A DNA stretch of 64,000 bases, from assembly GCA_002499905.1 (NCBI GenBank), contig DANP01000019.1:56869-120868 (forward strand). Reading direction: 5' to 3'. Below are positions 32,899 through 41,856 of this stretch, in pieces. Numbering within the stretch: position 1 is the stretch's first letter; the number at the start of each line of letters is the position of its first letter. The notes under the pieces are model-generated. The model worked only from the letters and a program-made list of their open reading frames with translations. It did no database searches and had not been told where the DNA came from. This DNA is from Methanolinea sp. UBA277 (GTDB lineage: Archaea; Halobacteriota; Methanomicrobia; Methanomicrobiales; Methanospirillaceae). A program made the position numbers and the translations under genes.

Positions 32899-35055
32899 AT
32901 GACTCGTCCCGCCAATAGAGGAATGGAGAGCATGGAGACTTTTTCCGGGCTGCACGAAGGTGTGAAAGATGTGATTTCCCACCGGCTGGGGTGGAGTGAG
33001 CTCAGGCCGGTCCAGGAGGAAACCTGCCGTGCGGTATGCGATGGCAGGGATGCCTTGGTCATTGCCCCGACCGCCGGGGGAAAGACCGAAGCGGCGCTCA
33101 TACCGGTCATCGACGGTATCATGAAAGGAGCAATCCCGGGAGTAGCCGCCCTCTACCTCTCACCCCTCAAAGCCCTCATAAATGACCAGGAGGAACGGTT
33201 CTCTGCATTCTGCCTGCCAAACGGCCTGGAACTGGCGAAGTGGCACGGGGATGTCCCCAGGGGCGACCGGGCCTGGAAGGACGATGAGGCACCCCATATC
33301 CTGATGATTACCCCTGAGTCGCTGGAAGTCCTCCTCATGGAGCCGCAACTCTCTTCCGATCTCCGCAACCTCCGCTACATCATCATCGACGAACTTCATG
33401 CCTTCGTGGAGTCGGACCGGGGAGTCCAGATGCGGGTCCTGCTTGATCGGCTCGACCGGCTCGCCAGCCGGAATATCCAGCGGATCGGGCTCTCTGCTAC
33501 CGTCGGGAACCCTGGAGAGATCCTCTCCTGGCTTTCTGGCGGGAGGCATGGCGAGGCACTGGTCCAGGTCCCGGCACCGGCACGGGAGAAGCATTTCACG
33601 TTCGTGGTCGAGGAGCGGGAGAAGCGACGGATGCAGGCACTTGCTGGTCTCATCGCTGGAAAAAAAGCGCTGGTCTTTGTCAACAGCAGGAGCGATGCCG
33701 AGAGCGTGACGCGGGCTCTCTCCGGGCAGGTGGAGCAGCTGCTGGTGCACCATTCCTCTCTCTCACCCGCACTCCGAAAGGAGGCAGAGGAGGCATTCTC
33801 CGGCCAAGGCAGCGCGTGTATCATCTGCACCAGCACGCTTGAACTCGGGATTGATATCGGGGATCTCGACGTGGTGGTGCAGGTAGGACCACCAGGATCG
33901 GTCTCTTCCTTTCTCCAGCGGATGGGGCGGAGTGGCAGGAGGGGCAAGCCGCCGTATGTGGCCTGCATGCTGAAGGATGCCAGGGAGCTCCTTTGCATGG
34001 TGGCGGTGATCGAGTCGGCGAGCAGGAAGGAGGTGGAACCGCTCAGGCCACCTGAAAAACCGTTCAGTGTCCTGGTCCAGCAGATACTTCTCGAGCTGCT
34101 CCGGACACGACGGTCCTCGCGGACCCGTATCAGGCGGTTTGTACGGGGACTTGCACCATTCAGAACCCTCCGGGGGCGGGAGATCGATGCGGTTCTCGCG
34201 CATATGACGCAGACAGGGATGCTCGAGAGTGACGGGGACATGCTCATGGCGGGACAGGGGGCCGAGCAGGCATTCGGCCGGTCCAACTGGAAGGATCTCT
34301 ACTCAGTCATCAGCGGCGGGGGAGAATTCCGGGCCGTCACGCCGGATGGAGAAGTGGTGGGAAAACTCGACGCCCGTTTCGTGGCTGGGAAGAGCGGAAA
34401 GAGCTTCTCCCTTGGCGGGAAGAGCTGGACATTTGTCAAGAGCGATGAATCGCATGAGCTCGTGGTGGTAGTTCCCGGAGAAGGCGAGCGGAGTGAGGTT
34501 TTCTGGACCGGCAGCCAGGCAGGGTTCTCACCGGTGGTCTGCCATGCAGTCGAAGAGATCTACGTCAGGGAAGGATCCATACTGCCACTTCCCGAAAAAG
34601 AGCAGAAGCTACTTGCAGGAATCATCGGGCAGTTCCCGCCCCTCCGGTCGGGTGCCCTCCATGTACTCGAGAAGCCGGGGAAGAAGGGCCCGGAAGTGAC
34701 CATCCTGACCTTCAGGGGACGCCGGTTCAACGGCATCCTTGCCGCCCTGCTCCGGGCAGGAGCTGCCCGGAAGGTGACGATCTTGTATGACGATTTTATG
34801 ATCACCCTGAAACAGGTGGCAAAGGAGCAGGCGGCCGGTGTGGTATCAGGGATGCTTGAGGATATCCGGAAGAAAGCACCCGGCGGTGCTGCAGCCGCCC
34901 TGAAGATTCCCGGGCAGGAGGTCTGGAAGTTTACCCCGGCACTGCCCGGGAATCTCCTCCGTGAAATGGCGCTCGTTGACTACTACCGGTTCCCTGAATT
35001 TCACCGGGAGCTTACCGGAGCGGAACTGATCACGGCCTCCCCCGAAAAGCCCTGA
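32899..35055 (+). CDS. Lhr-type superfamily 2 DNA/RNA helicase
   Basis: The 718-residue protein has a full SF2 set: Q-like RPVQEETC, Walker A APTAGGKTEAA, DELH box, motif III GLSATVGNP, VFVNSRSDAES (motif IV), TLELGIDIGDLDVVVQ (motif V) and QRMGRSGRRG (motif VI). A large C-terminal part (about 390-718) fits the winged-helix and beta-sheet bundle of Lhr proteins. Lhr helicases act on forked DNA and hybrids and are linked to repair. ATG 32899 suits the TATA box; 32923 and 32932 are alternatives. A second helicase of another subfamily is at 52523. Confidence 0.9.
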   Translation: MTRPANRGMESMETFSGLHEGVKDVISHRLGWSELRPVQEETCRAVCDGRDALVIAPTAGGKTEAALIPVIDGIMKGAIPGVAALYLSPLKALINDQEERFSAFCLPNGLELAKWHGDVPRGDRAWKDDEAPHILMITPESLEVLLMEPQLSSDLRNLRYIIIDELHAFVESDRGVQMRVLLDRLDRLASRNIQRIGLSATVGNPGEILSWLSGGRHGEALVQVPAPAREKHFTFVVEEREKRRMQALAGLIAGKKALVFVNSRSDAESVTRALSGQVEQLLVHHSSLSPALRKEAEEAFSGQGSACIICTSTLELGIDIGDLDVVVQVGPPGSVSSFLQRMGRSGRRGKPPYVACMLKDARELLCMVAVIESASRKEVEPLRPPEKPFSVLVQQILLELLRTRRSSRTRIRRFVRGLAPFRTLRGREIDAVLAHMTQTGMLESDGDMLMAGQGAEQAFGRSNWKDLYSVISGGGEFRAVTPDGEVVGKLDARFVAGKSGKSFSLGGKSWTFVKSDESHELVVVVPGEGERSEVFWTGSQAGFSPVVCHAVEEIYVREGSILPLPEKEQKLLAGIIGQFPPLRSGALHVLEKPGKKGPEVTILTFRGRRFNGILAALLRAGAARKVTILYDDFMITLKQVAKEQAAGVVSGMLEDIRKKAPGGAAAALKIPGQEVWKFTPALPGNLLREMALVDYYRFPEFHRELTGAELITASPEKP

Positions 35056-35064
35056 AAAAAAGGT

Positions 35065-35901
35065 TCAGGTGACCGTTGCTTTTCTGAACCGCCACCAGGC
35101 CAGGGCGAACATCAGTGCTGCAAAGAGTATCAGGAGGAGGAAGGAGAACGCGATATCCATGGAGGTTGCGGTATAGTGGATGCCGATTGCCTGGAAGTTA
35201 TCACCGATGGCAAAGTACCGGATTCCGCTCACCAGGTGGGAAAGGGGGTTCACTATCGATATTGCCTGGAGAACTGGTGGGAAGGCATCAATCGGGTAGA
35301 GGGCATTGCTCGCAAAGAAGATGGGCATGGTGAGCAGGGTGATGATGCCCTGGAGGCCTTCCGGGCTCTCGAGACTGATAGAGATGGCGGCAGAGAGGAA
35401 GAGGAATCCGAGTGAGAAGACCCCGACAAAGAGGAGGATCCCGAAGATGGAGAGGATGGTCTCTGCCGCTGTGAAACCCGCGAAAAATGCAGCCCCGAGG
35501 AAGATCGCGAACACCATGATGATGAATGCCTGGATGAAGGTTTTGGTCATGCCGGAGAGAGCGATGCCGAAGATGATATGGTTGCGGGGCAGCGGGCTTG
35601 CAAAGATTTCCCGCATCAGTCCCCAGTTCTTGTCAAAGAGGAGCACGATCCCGCCGAAAAGGCTGGTGAAGAGCGTGGTCATGGCAATGACGCCGGCGGC
35701 CATGTAGGTGAGGTAATCCACGCTCGGCACACCGGGGATGGAGGGGATTTCGCTCGTCAGCCGGTTGAAGTTGGCAGACATGGCAATTCCGAAGAAGGCC
35801 ATCCAGAGTGCCGGTTGCACCAGCGAGGAGATGAGGAGGGTTTTGAATCGGAAGAACCTGATCATATCCCGCCAGTAGATGGTCAGAAACCCGGTGTTCA
35901 C
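35065..35901 (-). CDS. ABC-2 type exporter permease
   Basis: The 278-residue membrane protein has about six helices and matches the ABC2_membrane/DrrB type, with RDMIRFFRFKTLLISSLVQPALWMAFFG at the N terminus and VNPLSHLVSGIRY near residue 225. It is the membrane partner of the ATPase gene two bases upstream. The substrate is unknown; drugs, lipids or polysaccharides are all known for the family. Confidence 0.92.
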   Translation of the reverse strand: MNTGFLTIYWRDMIRFFRFKTLLISSLVQPALWMAFFGIAMSANFNRLTSEIPSIPGVPSVDYLTYMAAGVIAMTTLFTSLFGGIVLLFDKNWGLMREIFASPLPRNHIIFGIALSGMTKTFIQAFIIMVFAIFLGAAFFAGFTAAETILSIFGILLFVGVFSLGFLFLSAAISISLESPEGLQGIITLLTMPIFFASNALYPIDAFPPVLQAISIVNPLSHLVSGIRYFAIGDNFQAIGIHYTATSMDIAFSFLLLILFAALMFALAWWRFRKATVT

Positions 35902-35903
35902 CG

Positions 35904-36890
35904 TTACCGCCTCCCTGCGCGTATGACGGCCGATGAGGCTTTTTCTGCCCCTTCATCACGGAGCTCCCGTCCGGTGAAATGGAGAAATACGTCGTCCATG
36001 GATGGTTTCTTCAGATTCGCCACATTGACCCGTATCCTCCTGCCCGCCAGGTTCTCAATAATCTGGGGCAGGATCTTCGTACCATCTCCGTTGAGCATGG
36101 CAACGATTCCCCGTGATTTCTCATTCAGCTCCTTCACCTGGTCCATCGCCAAAAGAGCTGCACGCGTTCCCGGAAGGTCGTCTGTCTCTAGGTAAATGAG
36201 GTCTTCTCCGAGTGTATTCTTGAGCTCATAGGGAGTTCCGGTGACAATAATCCGACCGTGATCGATGATACTGATCCGGTCGGACAAATGATCCGCTTCA
36301 TCCATGTAGTGGGTGGTCAGGAATATGGTGGTCCCCTCTTCGTTGACGGCCTTGATGTAATCCCACATCCGCATTCTGGTCTGGGGGTCGAGACCGATAG
36401 TCGGCTCGTCAAGGAAGAGGACTTTCGGACGGGTCATCAGCCCGCGGGCGATCTCCAGCCGGCGTTTCATCCCGCCTGACAGGTGCTTGGTACGGACATC
36501 GCGTTTCGCATCGAGCTGAACCAGTGTGAGGAGCTCGTCAATCCGCTGTTTCCTTTCGGCAGAGGGCATACGGTAGAGTCTCCCGTGGAACTCCAGGATC
36601 TCCCGGCAGGTCATGTCCCGGTCCAGCGTGACGTCCTGGAAAACGATCCCGATGGAATTTCTCACCTTCTGGGGGTCGGTCTGTACGTTATAACCGGCAA
36701 CGGTGGCCATCCCCTGCTGGATCCGCAGCAGGGTGATGAGTATATTAATCGCTGTACTCTTCCCTGCCCCGTTCGGTCCGAGAAATGAGAAGATCTCTCC
36801 TTCTATCACCGAGAAACTGATACCGTTAACTGCAGCGACATCGCCGTAATGATGGTAGAGCCCTTCAACTTCGATGATCGTCCCGGTCAA
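35904..36890 (-). CDS. ABC-2 type exporter ATPase (DrrA-like)
   Basis: The 328-residue ATPase has Walker A LGPNGAGKST, signature LSGGMKRRLEIARGL and Walker B VLFLDEPTIGLDPQTR, followed by the H-loop TTHYMDEADHLSD. The C-terminal 100 residues, with KKPSMDDVFLHFTGRELRDE, are the DrrA-type extension. It is adjacent to its permease, forming a two-gene exporter. Confidence 0.93.
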   Translation of the reverse strand: MTGTIIEVEGLYHHYGDVAAVNGISFSVIEGEIFSFLGPNGAGKSTAINILITLLRIQQGMATVAGYNVQTDPQKVRNSIGIVFQDVTLDRDMTCREILEFHGRLYRMPSAERKQRIDELLTLVQLDAKRDVRTKHLSGGMKRRLEIARGLMTRPKVLFLDEPTIGLDPQTRMRMWDYIKAVNEEGTTIFLTTHYMDEADHLSDRISIIDHGRIIVTGTPYELKNTLGEDLIYLETDDLPGTRAALLAMDQVKELNEKSRGIVAMLNGDGTKILPQIIENLAGRRIRVNVANLKKPSMDDVFLHFTGRELRDEGAEKASSAVIRAGRR

Positions 36891-36918
36891 GATACTCCCC
36901 GCTCAAAGTCCATGTCAC

Positions 36919-37485
36919 TCAGGACAATCTGGTGATCAGCCGGGCGACATTCCCAGCAAAGAGACGGATGGTCGTGATCCCCTCCTCATCATTCCAGACC
37001 TCTCCGGGTTCCCGGCCGAATACCATATTCCAGTAGGTCGATCCCGGGACGATCATCTCGTTGATGAAGAAGAACATCAGCATTTCCTGAATGGTTGCCG
37101 TGTGGCCACCCCGCCGTGCAATCGCGATCGGTCCGCCCACCTTCCAGGAGAGGAACTTATCAGAAGCCATGGATACCATCCCGATACGCTGGAGGGCGGC
37201 CATGACGTCTCCCCGGGCGGTCCCAAAGTAGACCGGAGAGGCAACGATGAAACCGTCAGCTTCACGAATCGTATCGATCAGCTCGTCAAGACCGTCTTCA
37301 AGGACACAGTTCCCCTCATCCCGGCACCGGTAGCAGGCGGTGCAGGACTCGATCTTCTTCCCGGCAAGGGAGTATATTTCTGTCAGAAGTCCCTGATCCC
37401 GGATGACCTTTGCGCACTCTTCAACGATCTGTGCAGTATTCCCCTTCGGCCGGGGGCTGCCGCACAGGAGCACAACTTTCTTCAT
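36919..37485 (-). CDS. Iron-sulfur flavoprotein, fourth family member
   Basis: The 188-residue protein begins MKKVVLLCGSPRPKGNTAQI (FMN loop) and has the intact cluster motif Cys48-x2-Cys51-x2-Cys54-x5-Cys60, then GFIVASPVYFGTARGDVMAA. It is more distant from the three at 11-16 kb and resembles the multimeric flavodoxin WrbA-like branch. ATG 37485 is chosen by family; the frame is open to 37548. It lies 28 bases upstream of the ABC exporter ATPase gene and may be co-transcribed with it. Confidence 0.88.
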   Translation of the reverse strand: MKKVVLLCGSPRPKGNTAQIVEECAKVIRDQGLLTEIYSLAGKKIESCTACYRCRDEGNCVLEDGLDELIDTIREADGFIVASPVYFGTARGDVMAALQRIGMVSMASDKFLSWKVGGPIAIARRGGHTATIQEMLMFFFINEMIVPGSTYWNMVFGREPGEVWNDEEGITTIRLFAGNVARLITRLS

Positions 37486-37796
37486 AGTATCCAGTATCAG
37501 CTCTGGAGACTCTTTTTCTTTCGCCCGGGAATAGTACGGAACACTCAACGAACCAGGAAAAGATGCCGGTGATACACAGGGTATTCGCCCGGCAGACCCG
37601 GAACCTGTTACCGGGATGAGAAGAAGGTTTCAGAGCCGGAGGGCACTGGTGAGGAAATAGTCCGGTAACATAACCATGACCGGCGGTCCTGGAAATTCCT
37701 GCCTGTTCGCCCGAAGTTTAATGATGTCATTCAAAAGGATTGGCGGCTGTGTAATCGCCACGTTTTCATCGGTGATCCTTCCCGGATAGCGTCCGA
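37486..37796. other. 311-base stretch holding an open frame without a clear start
   Basis: On the minus strand, a frame ending at 37630 runs open from 37884, overlapping the end of the MTH938-like gene in another frame. It reads coding-like, for example DENVAITQPPILLNDIIKL and PPVMVMLPDYFLTSALRL. No ATG precedes it; the only candidate starts are GTG at 37761 (43 residues) or a later TTG, without a ribosome-binding site. It may be a gene remnant, a real short protein or chance. The rest of the stretch shows nothing. Confidence 0.3.
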
Positions 37797-38144
37797 TCAG
37801 CAGGTCACGTGTACGATGGCGACATGTCTGCGCTTCTCCTGGGAAAGACGGGAGAGGAGCTGAGGCGTCGGCAGCATAACCATCTCATATGTGCGAAGCA
37901 GTTCATGGGCCTCCGGGGTCACCGGCAGGCTGCCGGATTGTCCCGTTCCGATATAGACCACCTCAGGGTGCTCGGTTCTCACCACATCAAGTTCCTCTTC
38001 CGACAGCGGAGTATGGCCGTATTCCGGTTTCAGAGTCCGTGACCGCTTCTTTGGTCTCTTTGAGATGGTCCCGTCGGTATGGATAATGATATCATACTCG
38101 TAACGGTTCTCCCCTATCTCGATCCAGCCAAATCCGGTCTTCAT
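37797..38144 (-). CDS. MTH938-like domain protein
   Basis: The 115-residue protein begins MKTGFGWIEIGENRYEYDII and ends HVAIVHVTC, with the MTH938/NDUFAF3-type core EHPEVVYIGTGQSGSLPVTPEA. This single-domain fold is widespread; the human relative helps assemble complex I, but the archaeal role is unknown. ATG 38144 is chosen by family length; the frame continues to 38264 without homology. Confidence 0.85.
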   Translation of the reverse strand: MKTGFGWIEIGENRYEYDIIIHTDGTISKRPKKRSRTLKPEYGHTPLSEEELDVVRTEHPEVVYIGTGQSGSLPVTPEAHELLRTYEMVMLPTPQLLSRLSQEKRRHVAIVHVTC

Positions 38145-38218
38145 CACTAAGAGAAATACCATACGTTTCAGATATAAGAGGTTTGTGAGGATGAGGAAAC
38201 AGAAGAGGAATGCGGGGC

Positions 38219-39523
38219 TCAGACCGAACTGTTCTCCCCGCGATTCATCCCCATGGATTTCCACTGCTCGGCAGGCTCGGGGGCAGGTGCCCTCGGCATC
38301 TTCTTTCCAACGGTAACATCGTCAAACAGGATAGAATCTGAAGATAACGGTTCAAAGTCAGGAATACCTGCAGATATCCGGCTGGTAACCCCCGTTGCCT
38401 GTTCTGCAGACGGCTTTTCTTCGGGGAGTGCAGATATCACCGGGGTATACAGTGCTCTCTTCCATCCTTCGACCTCCCCCCGGTTCTCCGGATTACCCCC
38501 CTCATGGGACTTCCGGATGGCCGCCCCAGACCTGCGGGGTACAAGTGGAGTGGTAACTGCGTTCCTCCAGTCGACCTTCCTTTCCTGAACCGGTAGCATT
38601 CCCGGGTTAGGCATGGCGGAAGAAACGGGGTCGTCCCGGGACGAGGTGAGAGGCATTGCAAGGGCTTTCCTCCAGTCAGGTGTATCCGCTCCATCAGGAC
38701 CAGTCGGTCCGGCCTGCTCACCGGGAGTACCCGGTGAACCTGCATCGGGATTGACGGACCGGATTTCAGAACTGGAAGCTGCTTCCGGGTATTTTTCAGG
38801 TTCCGGTTCAGGAGCTGGCTCTCCAGCAAGGGAAAGCTTTCTGCCGGTGTTCGGCATTCTTCCCGGAGAAATGATGCAGGATGGCTCCTGGTCGCCCTGT
38901 ACTTTCCAGGATGAGTTGAACTCAAGAGAGAGGCGGATCTGGGCATCATCGAGATCGGAGATGATGGCATCCACTCTCGCGAAGCGGTGGGTGCAGATCA
39001 TATCGACTGCCGCATCGCCGGCAAGATTGTCATATTCAGCGAGGATGATCTTTCCCTGATCGAAGACAAGGATAATTGTACTCCCGTTACGATTGATCCT
39101 GCAGGAGCCCCGGAATGCATGAATAGAGAGGTGGTGGAGGAGGGAGATGAGACTGGCATTCCGCTCCAGTGAGCGGAATTTCCCCCGGGGAAGTTCCATC
39201 AGGGGAAGGCCCTCTTTTGCAGATGGTTCCGTTACCCGGCTGGAAGATTTTGGCATTTGTCCGACCGTGCCGATTAGCACTGGTGAGCTCAGCAGCGTGT
39301 CAGCAGATCCTGAACCGGCACCGGCAACCCGGCCGGCCGGTATCCCGAGTGAGGATTCTTTCCAGCCGGTATCGATGAGTCCGTGCTCGAGGCGTTCACT
39401 GGAAGGGGGATATATGGTGGCGATAACATACTTGGGCCGGGGGGAGGAGTCCGGGAGGTAATCATCCAGAAACGTTTTGGGTGCGCTACTCTGCCCATGG
39501 GTATTATTTTTTGATTCCGGCAT
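38219..39523 (-). CDS. Unknown 434-residue protein with DUF4388/PatA-N-like domain and three W-A-P motifs
   Basis: Residues about 105-205 form a domain like DUF4388/PatA N-terminal: FRSLERNASLISLLHHLSIH, then ILVFDQGKIILAEYDNLAGD. The rest is low-complexity, rich in Pro, Ser, Glu and Gly. The C-terminal half has three spaced copies of W-[RK]-x-A-[LV]-x-x-P-[LV]: DWRKALAMPLTS, DWRNAVTTPLVP and GWKRALYTPVIS. These look like short binding motifs for a partner. No signal peptide or membrane helix is seen, so it is probably cytoplasmic. Its promoter is a 23-base palindrome. The function is not recognised. Confidence 0.7.
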   Translation of the reverse strand: MPESKNNTHGQSSAPKTFLDDYLPDSSPRPKYVIATIYPPSSERLEHGLIDTGWKESSLGIPAGRVAGAGSGSADTLLSSPVLIGTVGQMPKSSSRVTEPSAKEGLPLMELPRGKFRSLERNASLISLLHHLSIHAFRGSCRINRNGSTIILVFDQGKIILAEYDNLAGDAAVDMICTHRFARVDAIISDLDDAQIRLSLEFNSSWKVQGDQEPSCIISPGRMPNTGRKLSLAGEPAPEPEPEKYPEAASSSEIRSVNPDAGSPGTPGEQAGPTGPDGADTPDWRKALAMPLTSSRDDPVSSAMPNPGMLPVQERKVDWRNAVTTPLVPRRSGAAIRKSHEGGNPENRGEVEGWKRALYTPVISALPEEKPSAEQATGVTSRISAGIPDFEPLSSDSILFDDVTVGKKMPRAPAPEPAEQWKSMGMNRGENSSV

Positions 39524-39539
39524 ATCCCCCCCCTAGACG

Positions 39540-39562
39540 ATATTAATCAGACTGATTAATAT
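39540..39562 (-). promoter_or_regulatory. Palindromic operator overlapping the TATA box
   Basis: ATATTAATCAG and its exact reverse complement are separated by one base. On the minus strand this places the box A-like ATATTAAT about 25-40 bases before the ATG at 39523. A repressor bound here would block TBP. The octamer ATTAATCA recurs in the palindrome at 1145-1170. Confidence 0.55.
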
Positions 39563-39579
39563 TCGCCATTTAGGCGAAT
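39561..39579. promoter_or_regulatory. Second inverted repeat, ATTCGCC-5-GGCGAAT
   Basis: Seven-base arms with a five-base spacer abut and share two bases with the palindrome at 39540-39562. It lies just upstream of the TATA box of the 434-residue protein gene, where BRE or activator sites occur. Confidence 0.45.
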
Positions 39580-39788
39580 CTTAACAATCAGGAATTGTAT
39601 GATTCAAACATAAAGGTATCTGTTTTCCTTATTTGTTGGAAGTCAATATACCAGAAATATTAAATATTAGTTCCGGTAAACGGCCGGGATATATGGTTCG
39701 GCGATTCGCCTGCCGCATCACCCTGTTTCAGGTGAATGGCGGGCGTTGAACCGGCATCAGGAACTAGAGCAGTATCGGGACAGATGCA

Positions 39789-40118
39789 ATGACTGCCAAT
39801 CGGAACGATCCGGCATACCTGGCACGGTTCGATTATTTCCTCGCGATACTCACTGATGAGGATCCCTCCCGCAGATGGAAGGCTGCAGAGGTGCTCGCCC
39901 GCCTGGGGGATGACCGGGCCGTGGAACCCCTGATCCGGGCACTCTCTGATGAAGACTGGCGGGTGCGACAGAAAGCCGCATGGGCTCTGGGCCGGATCGG
40001 GGACCCGCGGGCGATTGTTCCCCTGCGGGATGCGCTTCTGCGTGAACGGGAGGGGGTCAGGGAGATCATCAATGAAGCTCTTGACCGGATCAAGGGGATA
40101 GACCAACCACCCTTCTGA
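39789..40118 (+). CDS. Small HEAT-repeat protein
   Basis: The 109-residue protein consists of about two to three HEAT/PBS-lyase-type helical repeats: DPSRRWKAAEVLARLGDDRAVEPLIRAL, DEDWRVRQKAAWALGRIGDPRAIVPL and REGVREIINEALDRI. Such repeats bind proteins. It lies divergent from the 434-residue protein gene, with 265 bases between, but a link is unproven. Confidence 0.85.
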   Translation: MTANRNDPAYLARFDYFLAILTDEDPSRRWKAAEVLARLGDDRAVEPLIRALSDEDWRVRQKAAWALGRIGDPRAIVPLRDALLREREGVREIINEALDRIKGIDQPPF

Positions 40119-40293
40119 TCCCTTTTTTCCTTTCTCAACTTCCCTGCTCTCCAAGGATACACTGACGGTGCCTGAATCAATTTTATAAATTATTAATAGG
40201 CCATGCGGGGAATAGTTAAGGGAGAGCCATTCCTGTTCTCACCGGATATGATTGCAGGATACCGGAGTGAGCTTCAAGGGCAGGGAGACGAAC

Positions 40294-41811
40294 ATGGACA
40301 ATAAGGACACCGGTCTTGAATTCGATCAGCAGCGGATAGAGAAGCTTGAGGAGCTTCGTACGGCAGGGTATTCCCTGTATCCCCCTGTTTTTGAGCGTAA
40401 GAACACCATTGCCGGGATCCGGGAGAGGTATTCAGTGGCCGGGCACGAACGGAGTGAAGACCGGATCACCACGTCAGGGAGATTATTCACCGTCCGTAAC
40501 CATGGCAAGACAATCTTTGCCGATCTCGGTGACCAGGACGGGAAGATCCAGCTCTATATCAGAAAGAATGATCTCGGTGCAGAGCAGTTTGAGTTTTTCA
40601 CCCGCTATATCGAGCGGGGGGATCTCATCGGTGTCAGCGGGCATGTGTTCCGGACCAAGCTCGGGGAGCTCACCATCTGGGTGGATCAGATCGAGCTCCT
40701 CGCAAAGGCACTCCTCTCCCTCCCGGAGAAGTTCCATGGCCTGACCAACGTTGAGAAACGGTACCGGCAGCGGTATATCGACCTGATTGTGAATGACCAG
40801 AGCAGGGAGACTTTCCGGACCCGGAGCAGGGTCATATCGCTGCTCCGATCGTACCTGACCGACCGGGAGTTCCTCGAATTTGAGACCCCTGTCCTCCAGC
40901 CCGTGTATGGCGGTGCCAATGCACGACCGTTCACCACCTACCATCATTACCTCGACCAGAGCCTGTTCCTGCGCATCGCACCCGAGCTCTACCTCAAGCG
41001 GCTGATAGTGGGGGGGTTCGAGAAAGTCTTCGAGCTGGCGAGAAATTTCCGGAACGAGGATATCGACACCCAGCATAACCCTGAGTTCTCCATGGTGGAA
41101 ATATACGAGGCATACCGGGACTACCATGACATGATGGCGTTGACCGAGGGGATCATTGCACACCTGGTCTATGCCATCCACGGGTCGTATATGATCCCAT
41201 ATGGAGTGGAGACCCTCGATTTCTCCCCGCCATGGCGACGCCTCTCCATGGAAGAAGCGGTGCACGAATATACCGGCATCGATGTCCGGTCGGCTGATCC
41301 CGTTCAGCTGGGAAAGATTGCCGGGGAGCAGGGCATCGAAGGGTACGAACAGGCTGAATCCTGGCGGGAATGCCTCTTCCTCTTCTTCGAGGAATTTGTC
41401 GAGGACAAACTGGTCCAGCCGACATTTGTCTACGATTTTCCGGTAGAGAACTCGCCACTCGCAAAGATGCACCGGTCAAAAGAAGGATTCACCGAGCGGT
41501 TCGAGCTGTTTATCTGCGGGATGGAGATTGCCAACGGTTTCTCGGAACTGAACGACCCCCTCGATCAACTCGAGCGGTTCCGGCGCCAGGATGAGCGGAG
41601 GAAGGCCGGGGATCTTGAGGCGCAGATGCTCGACTATGACTTTATTACTGCACTAGCCTACGGAATGCCCCCGACAGGCGGAGTCGGCCTCGGGATAGAT
41701 CGGCTGGTTATGCTCCTCACCAATCACAGCTCAATCAAGGAAGTAATCCTCTTTCCCCAGATGAAGGCAGAACAGGATCGCATCCCCCGGGGCGGGGAAG
41801 ATACCTCCTGA
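40294..41811 (+). CDS. lysS: Lysyl-tRNA synthetase, class II
   Basis: The 505-residue enzyme has the OB-fold anticodon domain (about 50-160) and class II motifs: motif 2 around FRNEDIDTQHNPEFSMVEIYEAY and motif 3 GMPPTGGVGLGIDRLVML. Most Euryarchaeota use class I LysK, so a class II enzyme is notable. I start at ATG 40294, seven bases after GGGAG; the frame from 40252 adds 14 residues. A T-rich stretch after the stop may end transcription. Confidence 0.95.
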   Translation: MDNKDTGLEFDQQRIEKLEELRTAGYSLYPPVFERKNTIAGIRERYSVAGHERSEDRITTSGRLFTVRNHGKTIFADLGDQDGKIQLYIRKNDLGAEQFEFFTRYIERGDLIGVSGHVFRTKLGELTIWVDQIELLAKALLSLPEKFHGLTNVEKRYRQRYIDLIVNDQSRETFRTRSRVISLLRSYLTDREFLEFETPVLQPVYGGANARPFTTYHHYLDQSLFLRIAPELYLKRLIVGGFEKVFELARNFRNEDIDTQHNPEFSMVEIYEAYRDYHDMMALTEGIIAHLVYAIHGSYMIPYGVETLDFSPPWRRLSMEEAVHEYTGIDVRSADPVQLGKIAGEQGIEGYEQAESWRECLFLFFEEFVEDKLVQPTFVYDFPVENSPLAKMHRSKEGFTERFELFICGMEIANGFSELNDPLDQLERFRRQDERRKAGDLEAQMLDYDFITALAYGMPPTGGVGLGIDRLVMLLTNHSSIKEVILFPQMKAEQDRIPRGGEDTS

Positions 41812-41847
41812 TACCTCTCTTTTTCACTGATTGATCTGTCCTGTGGC

Positions 41848-41854
41848 AAAAAAA
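41848..41854 (-). terminator. Oligo-T terminator after the DUF350 gene
   Basis: Seven T on the minus strand begin two bases after the DUF350 stop. Confidence 0.5.
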
Positions 41855-41856
41855 GT

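Noticed and set aside
37797..37884. Frameshift inside the MTH938-like gene explaining the downstream open frame
   Set aside because: The MTH938-like protein is full length and ends in the HVTC-type terminus expected for the family.
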